A DNA stretch of 64,000 bases. Source: Streptomyces lincolnensis (GTDB lineage: Bacteria > Actinomycetota > Actinomycetes > Streptomycetales > Streptomycetaceae). The notes under the pieces were generated by a model, which did no database searches, was not told where the DNA came from, and was given only the letters and a program-made list of their open reading frames with translations. Every line of letters starts with the position of its first letter. The stretch's first letter is position 1. The stretch is taken from the NCBI RefSeq assembly GCF_001685355.1, contig NZ_CP016438.1, forward strand, positions 4,960,001-5,024,000, written 5' to 3'. Shown here piece by piece: positions 1-7,052 of this stretch. The position numbers and the translations under genes were made by a program.

Positions 1-120
1 AGATGGCGGGACGGTGAGGTGACGGGCCGGGCAGGGCCGGGGCGGTGACAGTCCTGGGCGGGACCGGGCCGGTGGCCGTCTGGGCAGATGGCGGGACGGT
101 GAGGTGACGGGCCGGGCAGG
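1..120. repeat. 35-bp direct repeat, two copies
   Basis: An identical 35-bp stretch beginning AGATGGCGGGACGGTGAGG occurs at 1-35 and again at 86-120, a period of 85 bp. The sequence between the copies is G-rich and has no gene. The unit may continue to the left of the window. It lies downstream of the DUF2797 gene, which ends at 224 on the minus strand. No function is apparent. Confidence 0.85.
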
Positions 121-223
121 TCCGGGAGCACAACACCTCGCCCGCATGCCCGCGCACCCACCCCGCCACGGCCGACCGCCCCCTTTCCCGCCCCCCGGCC
201 GACCGCACCCTTTCCCACCCCCG

Positions 224-1108
224 TCAGAACAACCCGTCCTGCACCCCCACCGCCCGCCTGAACTCCCGCACAGGAACGGTCACTTCACCCCCACCCTCCC
301 CACCCCCGGCGGGAACCAGCTCCCACCCCCGCATCAACCGCGTGTCGAGCACGACCACCCCGCCCGCCGTCTCCAGATGCAGGTCGGGCCCCGCGGCCGC
401 CACCAGCCGTCCGCTCACCGCGCCGCCCGCGACGAGCTCACCCACTGCCCCCACGGCGGCGGGCAACTCCGCGAGCCCGAAGGCCCGGACATGGTCGACG
501 GACCGGTACGGCGCCGGGGCGAGCGACTCCGGCCATCCGCCGAGAGCCGTGGCCCGTGCGTGCAAGTCCCTGATCTCGGCGGCCCGTTCCCCCTCCGACG
601 CCGGCAACTCGGCCCGCACCGCCCGCTTGTCGACGTACGGGATCCGATCAGGCACCCCGAGGGCGGCCCGCAGCAACTCCTCGGTGCGCCGTGCGGCCAT
701 CAGCGGCCCAGTACCCAGCCAGCTGAAGCAGACGGCTCCCTGTTCGAGCAGCCGGGCCGAGCCCCGCTCTTCGGCGGTGATCCCGACCTTGACCATGCCG
801 GGCCCGAACCACGCCAGGTACACGCGGTAGGGCCGCGGATCGTCCGTGAGGGTGTCGGCGGCGACCGAGTGCGCCCGGTCCAGCCGCCCGCACTCCTCGC
901 AACGCGCCCCCGTACTCCGCCCCGACACCGCCGCCCGCGCCGGACAGGGATGCCCCCGTGCCCCCACACATGTCCGCGCGCCCCCTTCCGCGACCCCGAA
1001 GGCCACCCGTTTCCCCCAGGTCAGCGCGCTGCGCCGCCCACCGTCCCACGCCAGCACGGGACCGTCCGCCGCCCACCGCAGCCCCGAGCACTTCCATGCC
1101 TGTGCCAT
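224..1108 (-). CDS. DUF2797 family protein
   Basis: A 294-residue protein that I recognise as DUF2797, a family widespread in actinobacteria with no established biochemical role. The first third has a cysteine-rich cluster (CxxxxGHPCPAR near residue 50, then CEECGR near 72) that looks like a zinc site. The central part contains the motif RVYLAWFGPGMVKVGIT, which resembles a GIY-YIG-type fold core (Y..W....KVGIT), followed by a conserved RxxEELL helix. The ATG start is preceded by GTGAGGG on the minus strand. It is transcribed toward the left edge of the window. The family call is firm; any nuclease activity is only inferred from the GIY-YIG resemblance. Confidence 0.8.
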   Translation of the reverse strand: MAQAWKCSGLRWAADGPVLAWDGGRRSALTWGKRVAFGVAEGGARTCVGARGHPCPARAAVSGRSTGARCEECGRLDRAHSVAADTLTDDPRPYRVYLAWFGPGMVKVGITAEERGSARLLEQGAVCFSWLGTGPLMAARRTEELLRAALGVPDRIPYVDKRAVRAELPASEGERAAEIRDLHARATALGGWPESLAPAPYRSVDHVRAFGLAELPAAVGAVGELVAGGAVSGRLVAAAGPDLHLETAGGVVVLDTRLMRGWELVPAGGGEGGGEVTVPVREFRRAVGVQDGLF

Positions 1109-1166
1109 CCCTCACGAGGTTAGAGGGCACCACTGACAACGGCCGCCGAGCGGACCACCGCCGGCC

Positions 1167-1556
1167 TCATCCCCCGGTACGAGCGGCCGCCGGCTCCGGC
1201 TCCCCGGCCGCGGCCACCGGCACCGGCACGACCTCGCCGGCCGCACCCGCCCTCCGGGCCCCGCGCCCCGCCAGCCGGCACCCCACGCACCCCGGATGCC
1301 CGGCCCGCGCCCCGGAGTCGCGCACCCCCATCCCCCACTCCTCCCTGGGCCGCCGCCCCGGCGGCTTGCCCCAGCCGGTGAGATGCAGGGCCCAGGTGAC
1401 GAGGACGCTCCCCACCACGATCGCGAGCCCGACCGCCAGGACGGGCACCGACACCATGCACACCCCCAGCCCCACCACCGAAGTCCCCACGGTCGCGATC
1501 CCGAAGCCGGTCCACCCGGCGACGGTGTGCCCCTCGTCATACTGGTGTGCACTCAC
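1167..1556 (-). CDS. HGxxPAAW-family small membrane protein
   Basis: A protein of about 129 residues. The N-terminal motif GHTVAGWTG matches the HGxxPAAW family seen in Streptomyces. Two hydrophobic segments follow (residues about 12-35 and 38-60, with a WALHLTGWGK boundary), then a charged tail with a CVGCRL dicysteine motif. I place the start at a GTG four bases after GGGAGG on the minus strand rather than at the upstream codon at 1583, because the homologues I recall begin MSAH. The function is unknown. The C-terminal third is low complexity (A/G/P/V) and may vary between species. Confidence 0.65.
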   Translation of the reverse strand: MSAHQYDEGHTVAGWTGFGIATVGTSVVGLGVCMVSVPVLAVGLAIVVGSVLVTWALHLTGWGKPPGRRPREEWGMGVRDSGARAGHPGCVGCRLAGRGARRAGAAGEVVPVPVAAAGEPEPAAARTGG

Positions 1557-1589
1557 AGGGCCTCCCCAGACCAGATGCCTCACTGTCTA

Positions 1590-1612
1590 AGAAATTTAGC
1601 CCATAAATCTCT
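1590..1612. promoter_or_regulatory. candidate MarR operator
   Basis: AGAAATTTA (1590-1598) and TAAATCTCT (1604-1612) form an inverted repeat with 8 of 9 positions paired across a 5-bp spacer. It is an AT-rich island in GC-rich DNA, 27 bp upstream of the marR start and just upstream of the divergent membrane-protein gene. The position suits autoregulation, which is an inference. Confidence 0.45.
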
Positions 1613-1638
1613 CACGCGCTAAGGGAAACCGGAATCCG

Positions 1639-2145
1639 ATGCACGCCAAGCCGCGCCCCACCGCCACTCCGGCCCAAGCGCTGTCGGCCATGGACTTCTT
1701 CATCGCCACCGCCCACCTCGGCCAGCAGGAGATGGCCCAGCGGCTGGGTCTGAACGTCACCGACCTGCTCTGCTTCGCCTGCGTCATCAAGGCCGCCGAA
1801 GAGGGCGCGGAACTGCTCACCGCCGGCGACCTCGCCGAGCACGCCCACGTCACAACCGGCGCCGTGACCGGCATCCTCAACCGCCTCGAACGCGCCGGCT
1901 TCGTCACCCGCGTCCCCGACCCCACCGACCGCCGCCGCGTCCGCGTCGCCGCCCAACCCGACGCGCTGACCCGCGTGTACGCCCTCTACGGCCCCTACTA
2001 CGACCGCCTGAACGCCCTGTTCGCCGACTACTCCCCCGACGAGATCGCCGTACTCAACGACTGGTTCACCCGCTCCACCGCCCTCGCCCTCGGCTACATC
2101 GAGGAACTCCGCACCCAGGACGCCAAGGACACCGACCGCAAGTGA
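1639..2145 (+). CDS. MarR-family transcriptional regulator
   Basis: A 168-residue winged-helix regulator. The recognition region AEHAHVTTGAVTGILNRLER (about 68-88) and the wing VTRVPDPTDRRRVRV (about 90-105) are classic MarR signatures. The N- and C-terminal helices (AMDFFIATA and YIEELRTQ) would form the dimer interface. Length is normal for the family. GGGAAACCGG precedes the ATG with weak ribosome-binding character. It is divergent from the small membrane-protein gene and has an AT-rich inverted repeat in the shared upstream region. The ligand and targets cannot be read from the sequence. Confidence 0.88.
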   Translation: MHAKPRPTATPAQALSAMDFFIATAHLGQQEMAQRLGLNVTDLLCFACVIKAAEEGAELLTAGDLAEHAHVTTGAVTGILNRLERAGFVTRVPDPTDRRRVRVAAQPDALTRVYALYGPYYDRLNALFADYSPDEIAVLNDWFTRSTALALGYIEELRTQDAKDTDRK

Positions 2146-2191
2146 CCGGCCCCGGCGGCCGGATACGGCCGGGACCTGCGACAGTGTCCCG

Positions 2192-2620
2192 ATGCTCCTG
2201 GATCCCGAGAACACCCTGTTCGTACGAGGTACGGCCACCGGCCCTCCCGTACTCCTGCTGTCCCAGGCCCCCGTCCACGACGCGCTCCCGGCCTTCCCGC
2301 CCGTGACCGCGCAGGACGGTTCGGTGCCCGTGTGCGAGGGCTGGGGGATAGCGCCGAAACTCACCGTGTGCGTGGTGGACGGTCCGGGGGAGGCCGGGCT
2401 GATGATCCCCGCCCTGATGGCTCCCGTCCTCGGCGAGAACGGCGAGGGGGGCGGGAAGGACGACGTTCCCGGGGTGGCCATGTCCGCGTGGCGCGCGGAC
2501 GCCGAACGGGCGGGCGGCGCGGTGGTCCTGTCCCTCGACCGGCTCCCCGAAGTGATCGACTGGTACCGCCTGCTGGGCGCGGACACGACGCGCGGCGGCT
2601 TCGTACGCCTGCTGGGCTGA
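2192..2620 (+). CDS. conserved hypothetical protein
   Basis: A 142-residue protein without recognisable catalytic motifs, signal peptide or membrane segment. The sequence is mildly acidic and starts MLLDPENTLFVRG. It has a variable glycine-rich stretch (GENGEGGGKDD, about 86-96) and ends in a conserved-looking block with SLDRLPEVIDWYRLLGAD. It lies 46 bp downstream of marR on the same strand, so co-transcription is possible. Codon bias supports it as a real gene. I do not assign a function. Confidence 0.6.
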   Translation: MLLDPENTLFVRGTATGPPVLLLSQAPVHDALPAFPPVTAQDGSVPVCEGWGIAPKLTVCVVDGPGEAGLMIPALMAPVLGENGEGGGKDDVPGVAMSAWRADAERAGGAVVLSLDRLPEVIDWYRLLGADTTRGGFVRLLG

Positions 2621-2849
2621 CCCTTACCCCGACGGCCCACCCCTTCATGGTGGAGCTGGCCCTACCCCCACTTCGGGAGGCCACTCCATCGTTTCCGCCG
2701 ACGGACGACGGCATCGTTTGACCCAGCCGAATCCCACCTGATCCGCGCTGAAGCCCGGCTGATGCCCGGCTGAAGCCCGGTCGGTGTCGACTGAGCCCGA
2801 CAAGCGAGTCCAGGAGACCCGCGCCACCGTCCCCGGAAGGGAAACCGCC
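2621..2849. other. short spacer with imperfect repeats
   Basis: No gene. At about 2748-2782 the short unit GCTGAAGCCCGG recurs with variants (GCTGATGCCCGG). No terminator-quality hairpin was seen. Confidence 0.4.
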
Positions 2850-3473
2850 ATGGAGTCGCTGCTCTCGCCGCAGCCGCTGCACCGCCCGGAGAGGTCGCCG
2901 CACCGCCCGGCCGCGCCGCAGCACCGCCCGGCGACCGGGACGCGACCCGCGCGGCGGCCGGAGAGCACCCTCGTGACCCCGGGCCCCCTCGCCTCCTTCG
3001 TCCGCTTCGTCGTGTGCGGCGGCGGTGTCGGCGTCCTCGCCAGCCTCGCCGTACCGCTGCTGGCCCTGACGATGCCCTGGGCGGTCGCCAACGCGGCGAT
3101 CACCGTCGTGTCCACCCTCCTGTGCACCGAGCTGCACGCCCTCTTCACCTTCGGCACGGGCCGCCGCCCCGGCCTGCGCCGCCACCTCCAGTCGGCGGGC
3201 TCGGCGACGGCCGCCTACGTGGTGACCTGCGCCGCGATGTTCCTTCTCCACACGGTGCAGTCGTCCCCCTCCCTGCTCTGGGAGCAGACCGTCTACCTCA
3301 CCGCGTCCGGCCTGGCCGGCACCGGCCGCTTCCTGGTCCTGCGGCTGTTCGTCTTCGCGACCGACCGCAACCGAGAGCCGGCGGCCCCCAAGCCGGTGGC
3401 GGCCCTCAGGCCGACGAAGACCACGGACGACTGGAACCTTCCGTTTGTGAGGACCGAGGCGTTTGCCGGATAA
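2850..3473 (+). CDS. GtrA-like membrane protein
   Basis: The core from about residue 45 onward matches the GtrA/DPMS family (PF04138), with four transmembrane helices: RFVVCGGGVGVLASLAVPL, the AVANAAITVVSTLLCTELH block, a third around AAYVVTCAAMFLLH, and a last ending GTGRFLVLRLFVF. Such proteins are thought to move polyprenyl-linked sugars across the membrane for envelope glycosylation. I choose the ATG at 2850 (207 residues) because GGAAGGGAAA lies at the right distance. An in-frame GTG at 2784 would add 22 residues of disordered sequence. The N-terminus is proline-, histidine- and arginine-rich. No partner glycosyltransferase lies nearby. Confidence 0.82.
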   Translation: MESLLSPQPLHRPERSPHRPAAPQHRPATGTRPARRPESTLVTPGPLASFVRFVVCGGGVGVLASLAVPLLALTMPWAVANAAITVVSTLLCTELHALFTFGTGRRPGLRRHLQSAGSATAAYVVTCAAMFLLHTVQSSPSLLWEQTVYLTASGLAGTGRFLVLRLFVFATDRNREPAAPKPVAALRPTKTTDDWNLPFVRTEAFAG

Positions 3474-3537
3474 CCCACGATTCACAAACTAACGTGCTCA
3501 TGCCATTGACCACTGGCGACGTGGGGGTTTCATTCAC

Positions 3538-4293
3538 ATGCGGAACGGCCAGAGCACGCGGAGAGCCAAGAGCCCCGGCAAGTCCGACGAGCCCGGCAGG
3601 CCCGGCGAGCCCCGGAAGAAGCGCGGAACCCTGACGCGACTGACCCTCGCCCTGCTCGCCGCGACCGGCCTGGCGCTCTCCACACCGAGCCCCGCCCAGG
3701 CCACCACCACGGTCGACATCCCGGCACCCACGCCCGACGGCGTCTCGGCGACGGTGAGGTTCTCCGACACGGTCGTCCCGAAGCCCTACACCCCGGACCC
3801 CACCGCCTACTTCGGCGACCGCAAGTGCCTGAACACCTACCACGACTACGACCCCACCCCGGGCTGCGGCGGCTTCAAACTCGCCGTCACCCTCCACAAC
3901 GTCCGCAACCAACCCGGCTACCTCGCCGGTCTGAGCAGCACCGACTACTGGTTCAAGGCCTACGCCGACACCGCCCGCACCTTCGGCTGCCTACGCCCCG
4001 ACGGCACCTTCGACCACAGCACGGCCTTCGTGGTCCGCACCACCCAGCAGGAACTCCTCCGCACCTACTACTACGCCGAGGCCAACTGGGTCCTCCACGA
4101 ACTCCGCCAGTCCCCCACCCGCGACGCGGGCCCCCACTTCTACATGAACTTCCCCGCCGTCCCCGTCGACTGCCCCACCGGCACGACCCCCACCCAGTAC
4201 GGCCTGAAGGTCTCCAACATCCGCGTCACGATCACCGACGACAACGTCTTCGGCCACTCGACGTGGAACGCACCGGGTCCGTTCTACGGCTAG
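3538..4293 (+). CDS. secreted protein of unknown function
   Basis: A 251-residue predicted secreted protein. A basic N-terminus (about 30 residues, rich in R/K/G/P) precedes a hydrophobic segment LTLALLAATGLALS and a likely signal-peptidase site around SPAQA-TTTV, near residue 55. The mature part has four cysteines (RKCLN, PGCGG, FGCLR, VDCPTG) that could form two disulfides, and is rich in aromatic residues. I recognise no enzymatic motif. It converges on the phosphotransferase-like gene, with only 24 bp between the stop codons. Confidence 0.7.
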   Translation: MRNGQSTRRAKSPGKSDEPGRPGEPRKKRGTLTRLTLALLAATGLALSTPSPAQATTTVDIPAPTPDGVSATVRFSDTVVPKPYTPDPTAYFGDRKCLNTYHDYDPTPGCGGFKLAVTLHNVRNQPGYLAGLSSTDYWFKAYADTARTFGCLRPDGTFDHSTAFVVRTTQQELLRTYYYAEANWVLHELRQSPTRDAGPHFYMNFPAVPVDCPTGTTPTQYGLKVSNIRVTITDDNVFGHSTWNAPGPFYG

Positions 4294-4317
4294 CGGCGCG
4301 GACTCCACGGCATCCAC

Positions 4318-5115
4318 TCACCGCAGAGCCGCCGCGAAGACCTCACGATGGGCCACCGTGAAGGCCCGTTCACGCTCGGACCAGTCGATACGCTCGACCG
4401 TCCGCCGACGATCGGCGGCACCGGTCCCGTCGAGGCGGACCCGCCACCAACGAGCGTTGCGCTCCTGTCGGTCGACCATCGCATCGACGAGACCGGAACG
4501 GGAGTCGGCGTCCAGCCCGTAGGCATCGGCGAGGACCCGTACCTGCGCGGCTTGGCGCCCGGGGACCGACTCCTTGGAGGAAACGCACCACGTCCACGCC
4601 ATATAGCCAAGATCCTCAAGCGGTTCCCCCGGAGCGGCGGTGTCGAAGTCGATCAGAGCGACAGGCACGAGCGCCGGCACAGGCACTGGCAGTGGCACGC
4701 CCCCCGCAGCGGAGAAGACCGCGTTGTTCGGCCCCGGATCGTTGTGGCAGACCACCGAACACCGCCCCACCAGACCACTGTCACGAGTCGCGTCGTGGAA
4801 AGCACGGAGCAGGGCACCCGCGGCGGCGACCTGGCCGTCGCTCCACCGCCGGAACCGCGCGGGCACCCAGCCGGGAAGGTGACCGAACACATCGCGCCCG
4901 AGCCCATCGGTTCCCAGATGCCGCGGGGCACCGGCGAACCCGCACCGCTCAAGGTGCCCCAACAGCTCCGCGACGAACGGGGACGCCGTGATGGCAGGCC
5001 GCCGGACGGTGTCCCCGACCCTCACCACGCCCGGAGTGACCCGCCCGCCGAACAGCGGCACCTCATTCTGAGATTTTTCGGAGTTCGGCGTCTGCGGATG
5101 TCGAGAACGTGTCAT
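4318..5115 (-). CDS. aminoglycoside-phosphotransferase-like kinase
   Basis: A 265-residue APH/choline-kinase-fold protein. The Brenner-type catalytic loop reads VCHNDPGPNNAVF (about 140-152), giving the HxD and downstream Asn. The metal-binding Asp is in ALIDFDTAAPGEPLEDLGY (about 172-190). The extended N-terminus carries VTPGVVRVGDTVRRP, a segment often seen in actinobacterial members of this group. The ATG at 5115 is preceded by ACGGAGCCG. The substrate is unknown; many such genes are not resistance determinants, so I do not claim aminoglycoside resistance. It is divergent from the VOC gene. Confidence 0.8.
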   Translation of the reverse strand: MTRSRHPQTPNSEKSQNEVPLFGGRVTPGVVRVGDTVRRPAITASPFVAELLGHLERCGFAGAPRHLGTDGLGRDVFGHLPGWVPARFRRWSDGQVAAAGALLRAFHDATRDSGLVGRCSVVCHNDPGPNNAVFSAAGGVPLPVPVPALVPVALIDFDTAAPGEPLEDLGYMAWTWCVSSKESVPGRQAAQVRVLADAYGLDADSRSGLVDAMVDRQERNARWWRVRLDGTGAADRRRTVERIDWSERERAFTVAHREVFAAALR

Positions 5116-5178
5116 CGGCTCCGTCCCAGGGACATCAGCGGCCACCACCGGCCGCACACGGAAGAAGGAGAAACCAGC

Positions 5179-5619
5179 ATGGCCATTCAGCGGATGGACA
5201 ACGTCGGCATCGTCGTCGAGGACATGGACGCCGCCATCGCGTTCTTCGTGGAGCTCGGCATGGAACTGGAGGGCAGGGCGGAGGTCACGGGCCCCGTCGC
5301 CGACCAGTGCACCGGCCTGGAAGGCGTCCGCTGTGACGTGGCGATGGTCCGGACCCCGGACGGCAACAGCCGGCTCGAACTGTCGAAGTACCACACCCCC
5401 GCGGCGATCAGCGCCGGACCGCGCGACCGCCCGCACAACATCCTGGGCACGCACCGCGTCATGTTCGCCGTCGACGACATCAAGGACACCATCGCCCGCC
5501 TGCGCCCTCACGGCTCCGAAGTCCTCGGCGACATCGCCCGCTTCGAGGACAGCTACCTGCTCTGCTACGTCCGCGGCCCGGAGGGCATCATCATCGGCCT
5601 GGCCGAGCAACTGCACTGA
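5179..5619 (+). CDS. VOC-family (glyoxalase-like) protein
   Basis: A 146-residue vicinal-oxygen-chelate protein. It has two beta-alpha-beta-beta-beta modules: the first starts MDNVGIVVEDMDAAIAFF (residues 4-21), and the second is at about 93-143, from HRVMFAVDDIKDTIARL to EGIIIGLAEQ. Candidate metal ligands include His and Glu residues in RLELSKYH and EGIIIGL, but they are not proven here. Its reaction (lyase, dioxygenase or binding protein) cannot be assigned. A good ribosome-binding site, GAAGGAG, lies 7-8 bases before the ATG. A strong hairpin terminator follows. Confidence 0.85.
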   Translation: MAIQRMDNVGIVVEDMDAAIAFFVELGMELEGRAEVTGPVADQCTGLEGVRCDVAMVRTPDGNSRLELSKYHTPAAISAGPRDRPHNILGTHRVMFAVDDIKDTIARLRPHGSEVLGDIARFEDSYLLCYVRGPEGIIIGLAEQLH

Positions 5620-5630
5620 GAAGAACGAGA

Positions 5631-5659
5631 AAGGCCCCGGGATGATCTCCCGGGGCCTT
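5631..5659. terminator. bidirectional hairpin terminator
   Basis: AAGGCCCCGGGA at 5631-5642 pairs perfectly with TCCCGGGGCCTT at 5648-5659 around a TGATC loop. It lies 11 bp after the VOC stop codon and 10 bp beyond the 3' end of the minus-strand tRNA-Arg, so it can serve both. Confidence 0.8.
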
Positions 5660-5668
5660 CGTCCTGTG

Positions 5669-5741
5669 TGCACTCGGCAGGATTCGAACCTGCAACCTTC
5701 TGATCCGTAGTCAGATGCTCTATCCGTTAAGCTACGAGTGC
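5669..5741 (-). tRNA. tRNA-Arg (anticodon ACG)
   Basis: A 73-nt tRNA on the minus strand. The acceptor stem GCACTCG pairs with CGAGTGC and the discriminator is A. The D arm is AGCTTAACGGATAGAGC. The anticodon loop CTACGGA gives ACG (reads CGU/CGC after A34 to I34 editing), and the T arm contains GGTTCGAATCC. CCA is not encoded, as is common in Streptomyces. A hairpin terminator follows at 5631-5659. Confidence 0.95.
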
Positions 5742-5888
5742 TTGTGTTCTGTTTTATGTGTCTTCGCTTCTTGCCCGTCCGGGCCGCTCGCGGCGACAGG
5801 AAGAACATTACATGACTGCCGCCGTCATGTGAAATCCATTGGCCATACCCCTTGTGACCTGCGGAAACGTTGGTTTGGAGGGGGTACG

Positions 5889-5921
5889 ACGAAGCCCCGG
5901 TCCGCGGGACCGGGGCTTCGT
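5889..5921. terminator. terminator downstream of tRNA-Ser
   Basis: A perfect 15-bp stem, 5889-5903 paired with 5907-5921, closes on a GCG loop. It lies 10 bp beyond the 3' end of the minus-strand tRNA-Ser(GCT) and is the most likely intrinsic terminator for it. Confidence 0.8.
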
Positions 5922-5930
5922 GATCTGGTG

Positions 5931-6021
5931 CGGAGGCGGAGGGATTTGAACCCTCGATGGGATTGAAGTCCCAAACCGCATTAGCAGTGCGGCGCCATAG
6001 ACCGGACTAGGCGACGCCTCC
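5931..6021 (-). tRNA. tRNA-Ser (anticodon GCT)
   Basis: A 91-nt class II tRNA on the minus strand. GGAGGCG pairs with CGCCTCC and the discriminator is G. The anticodon loop TGCTAAT inside a GCAC-type stem gives GCT, reading AGC/AGU. It has a long variable arm (TTTGGGACTTCAATCCCATC) and a T arm with GGTTCAAATCC. CCA is not encoded. Confidence 0.95.
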
Positions 6022-6251
6022 CGCACAGCCGCCCGCGCGAGCGCGAGTGGTGCGTGCAGATGATGACACAGTCGAGCGCGGTGTCACCAATCGCCTCCCA
6101 CGGTACTAGGCAGGCGGGCCGCAGGGCAAAGCGCTTGTCGGCGCTTCACCGAGCCCTTCACCGAGCCCTTCGCCGAGCCCTTCGCCGAGCCCCTCACCGG
6201 GCCCTGCGTCGCGGTGCGCAACGTCCGTCGGGCCGCGGCGTTAGTCAGGTC
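6022..6251. other. spacer with tandem CGAGCCCTTC units
   Basis: No convincing gene. From about 6147 to 6200 the 12-bp unit CCGAGCCCTTCG/A repeats four to five times. An open frame continuous with the downstream inhibitor runs through it, but the encoded arginine/histidine-rich sequence looks non-native. Confidence 0.5.
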
Positions 6252-6737
6252 ATGTCACACGTCAGCTCACAGGTCATGTCACAGGTCACCCGGCTCCTTC
6301 TCCTCGCCGGCTCCGTCGGGTCCGTCGTCGCCGCGTCCGCGGTCCCCGCCGTCGCCGTCTCACCCCTCGCACCCCCGCCCGTCCGCGACGAGGACCGGAC
6401 GGCGGTCCGCGGCGATCACCTCACGGTCACCGTGCGGAACGCGGGAGGCGGTGCGGACGGACGGTTCGAGCTGGACTGCCATCCCTCCGAGGGCAGCCAC
6501 CCCGACGCCGGTGGCGCCTGTGCCGTCATGGACCGCAGCACCCGGTGGGGGAAGGACGGCTTCGCCCCGGTGCCGAAGGGGAGCATGTGCACCATGCAGT
6601 ACGGCGGCCCGGCCACCGCACATGTCACCGGGACCTGGGCCGGGCGACCGGTCGACGCGCGCTTCGACCGCAGCAACGGCTGCGAGATCGGGCGGTGGGA
6701 CCGGCTCGTTCCGCTGCTGCCCCAGTTGGGCCGGTAG
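6252..6737 (+). CDS. SSI-type subtilisin inhibitor-like secreted protein
   Basis: A 161-residue protein. After a hydrophobic signal segment (LLLLAGSVGSVVAASAVPAVA), the mature part matches the Streptomyces subtilisin inhibitor family (PF00720). Visible landmarks are the CHPSEGSHPDAGGAC disulfide motif, the reactive-site region MCTMQYGGPATAHVTG (P1 probably Met followed by Gln, versus Met-Val in classical SSI) and RSNGCEIGRWD. Four cysteines form the two conserved disulfides. These proteins block extracellular serine proteases. The start is uncertain: ATG 6252 follows several in-frame alternatives and has a weak ribosome-binding site. Confidence 0.85.
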   Translation: MSHVSSQVMSQVTRLLLLAGSVGSVVAASAVPAVAVSPLAPPPVRDEDRTAVRGDHLTVTVRNAGGGADGRFELDCHPSEGSHPDAGGACAVMDRSTRWGKDGFAPVPKGSMCTMQYGGPATAHVTGTWAGRPVDARFDRSNGCEIGRWDRLVPLLPQLGR

Positions 6738-6751
6738 CCCGCCATGGCGGG
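6738..6751. terminator. palindrome immediately after the inhibitor gene
   Basis: CCCGCCATGGCGGG is a perfect 14-bp palindrome that begins at the base after the stop codon. It could fold into a short terminator-like hairpin, although no U-tract follows. Confidence 0.4.
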
Positions 6752-7052
6752 GCCGCTCCCGGACCCGCCCCCGCCGGGCCGGTGACCCCCACGACAGGGC
6801 CCCACCCGCACCTCCGACCCCGGCACCGGCATTTCGGGGCGGAATCCCCGATGCCGTAAAGGAGCGTGAAGAGCTCGCGATGCCACGACATGGGGTCACA
6901 CGTTCTACGTCACTTCGTCGTGCGACCTCCCTCTCATCCGGCGTCGCGAGCGCAACCGCTGCCTTTAGACTCCCTCGCGTGACACGCCGCGGGCAGGTTG
7001 GCAAGATGGCCCGAGCGGTCGGCAAGGTGCGGTAACAGGGAGGAAGCGTCTC
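6752..7052. other. leader region of the giant sensor gene
   Basis: About 300 bp without a gene. It contains a TAGACT hexamer at 6966-6971 that could be a -10 element, though no good -35 partner was seen. A strong ribosome-binding site, GGGAGGAAG, lies just before the GTG start at 7053. Confidence 0.4.

Noticed and set aside
4318..5115. Aminoglycoside resistance gene
   Set aside because: The kinase fold is clear, but no feature identifies aminoglycosides as substrate and many chromosomal relatives have other roles.
5809..5835. parS-like GTCATGTGAAA sequence
   Set aside because: Only half of the palindrome matches, so it is not a ParB site.
6054..6251. N-terminal extension of the subtilisin inhibitor
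   Set aside because: The extra 66 residues are repeats of arginine, histidine and alanine from a tandem DNA repeat and precede a normal signal peptide.
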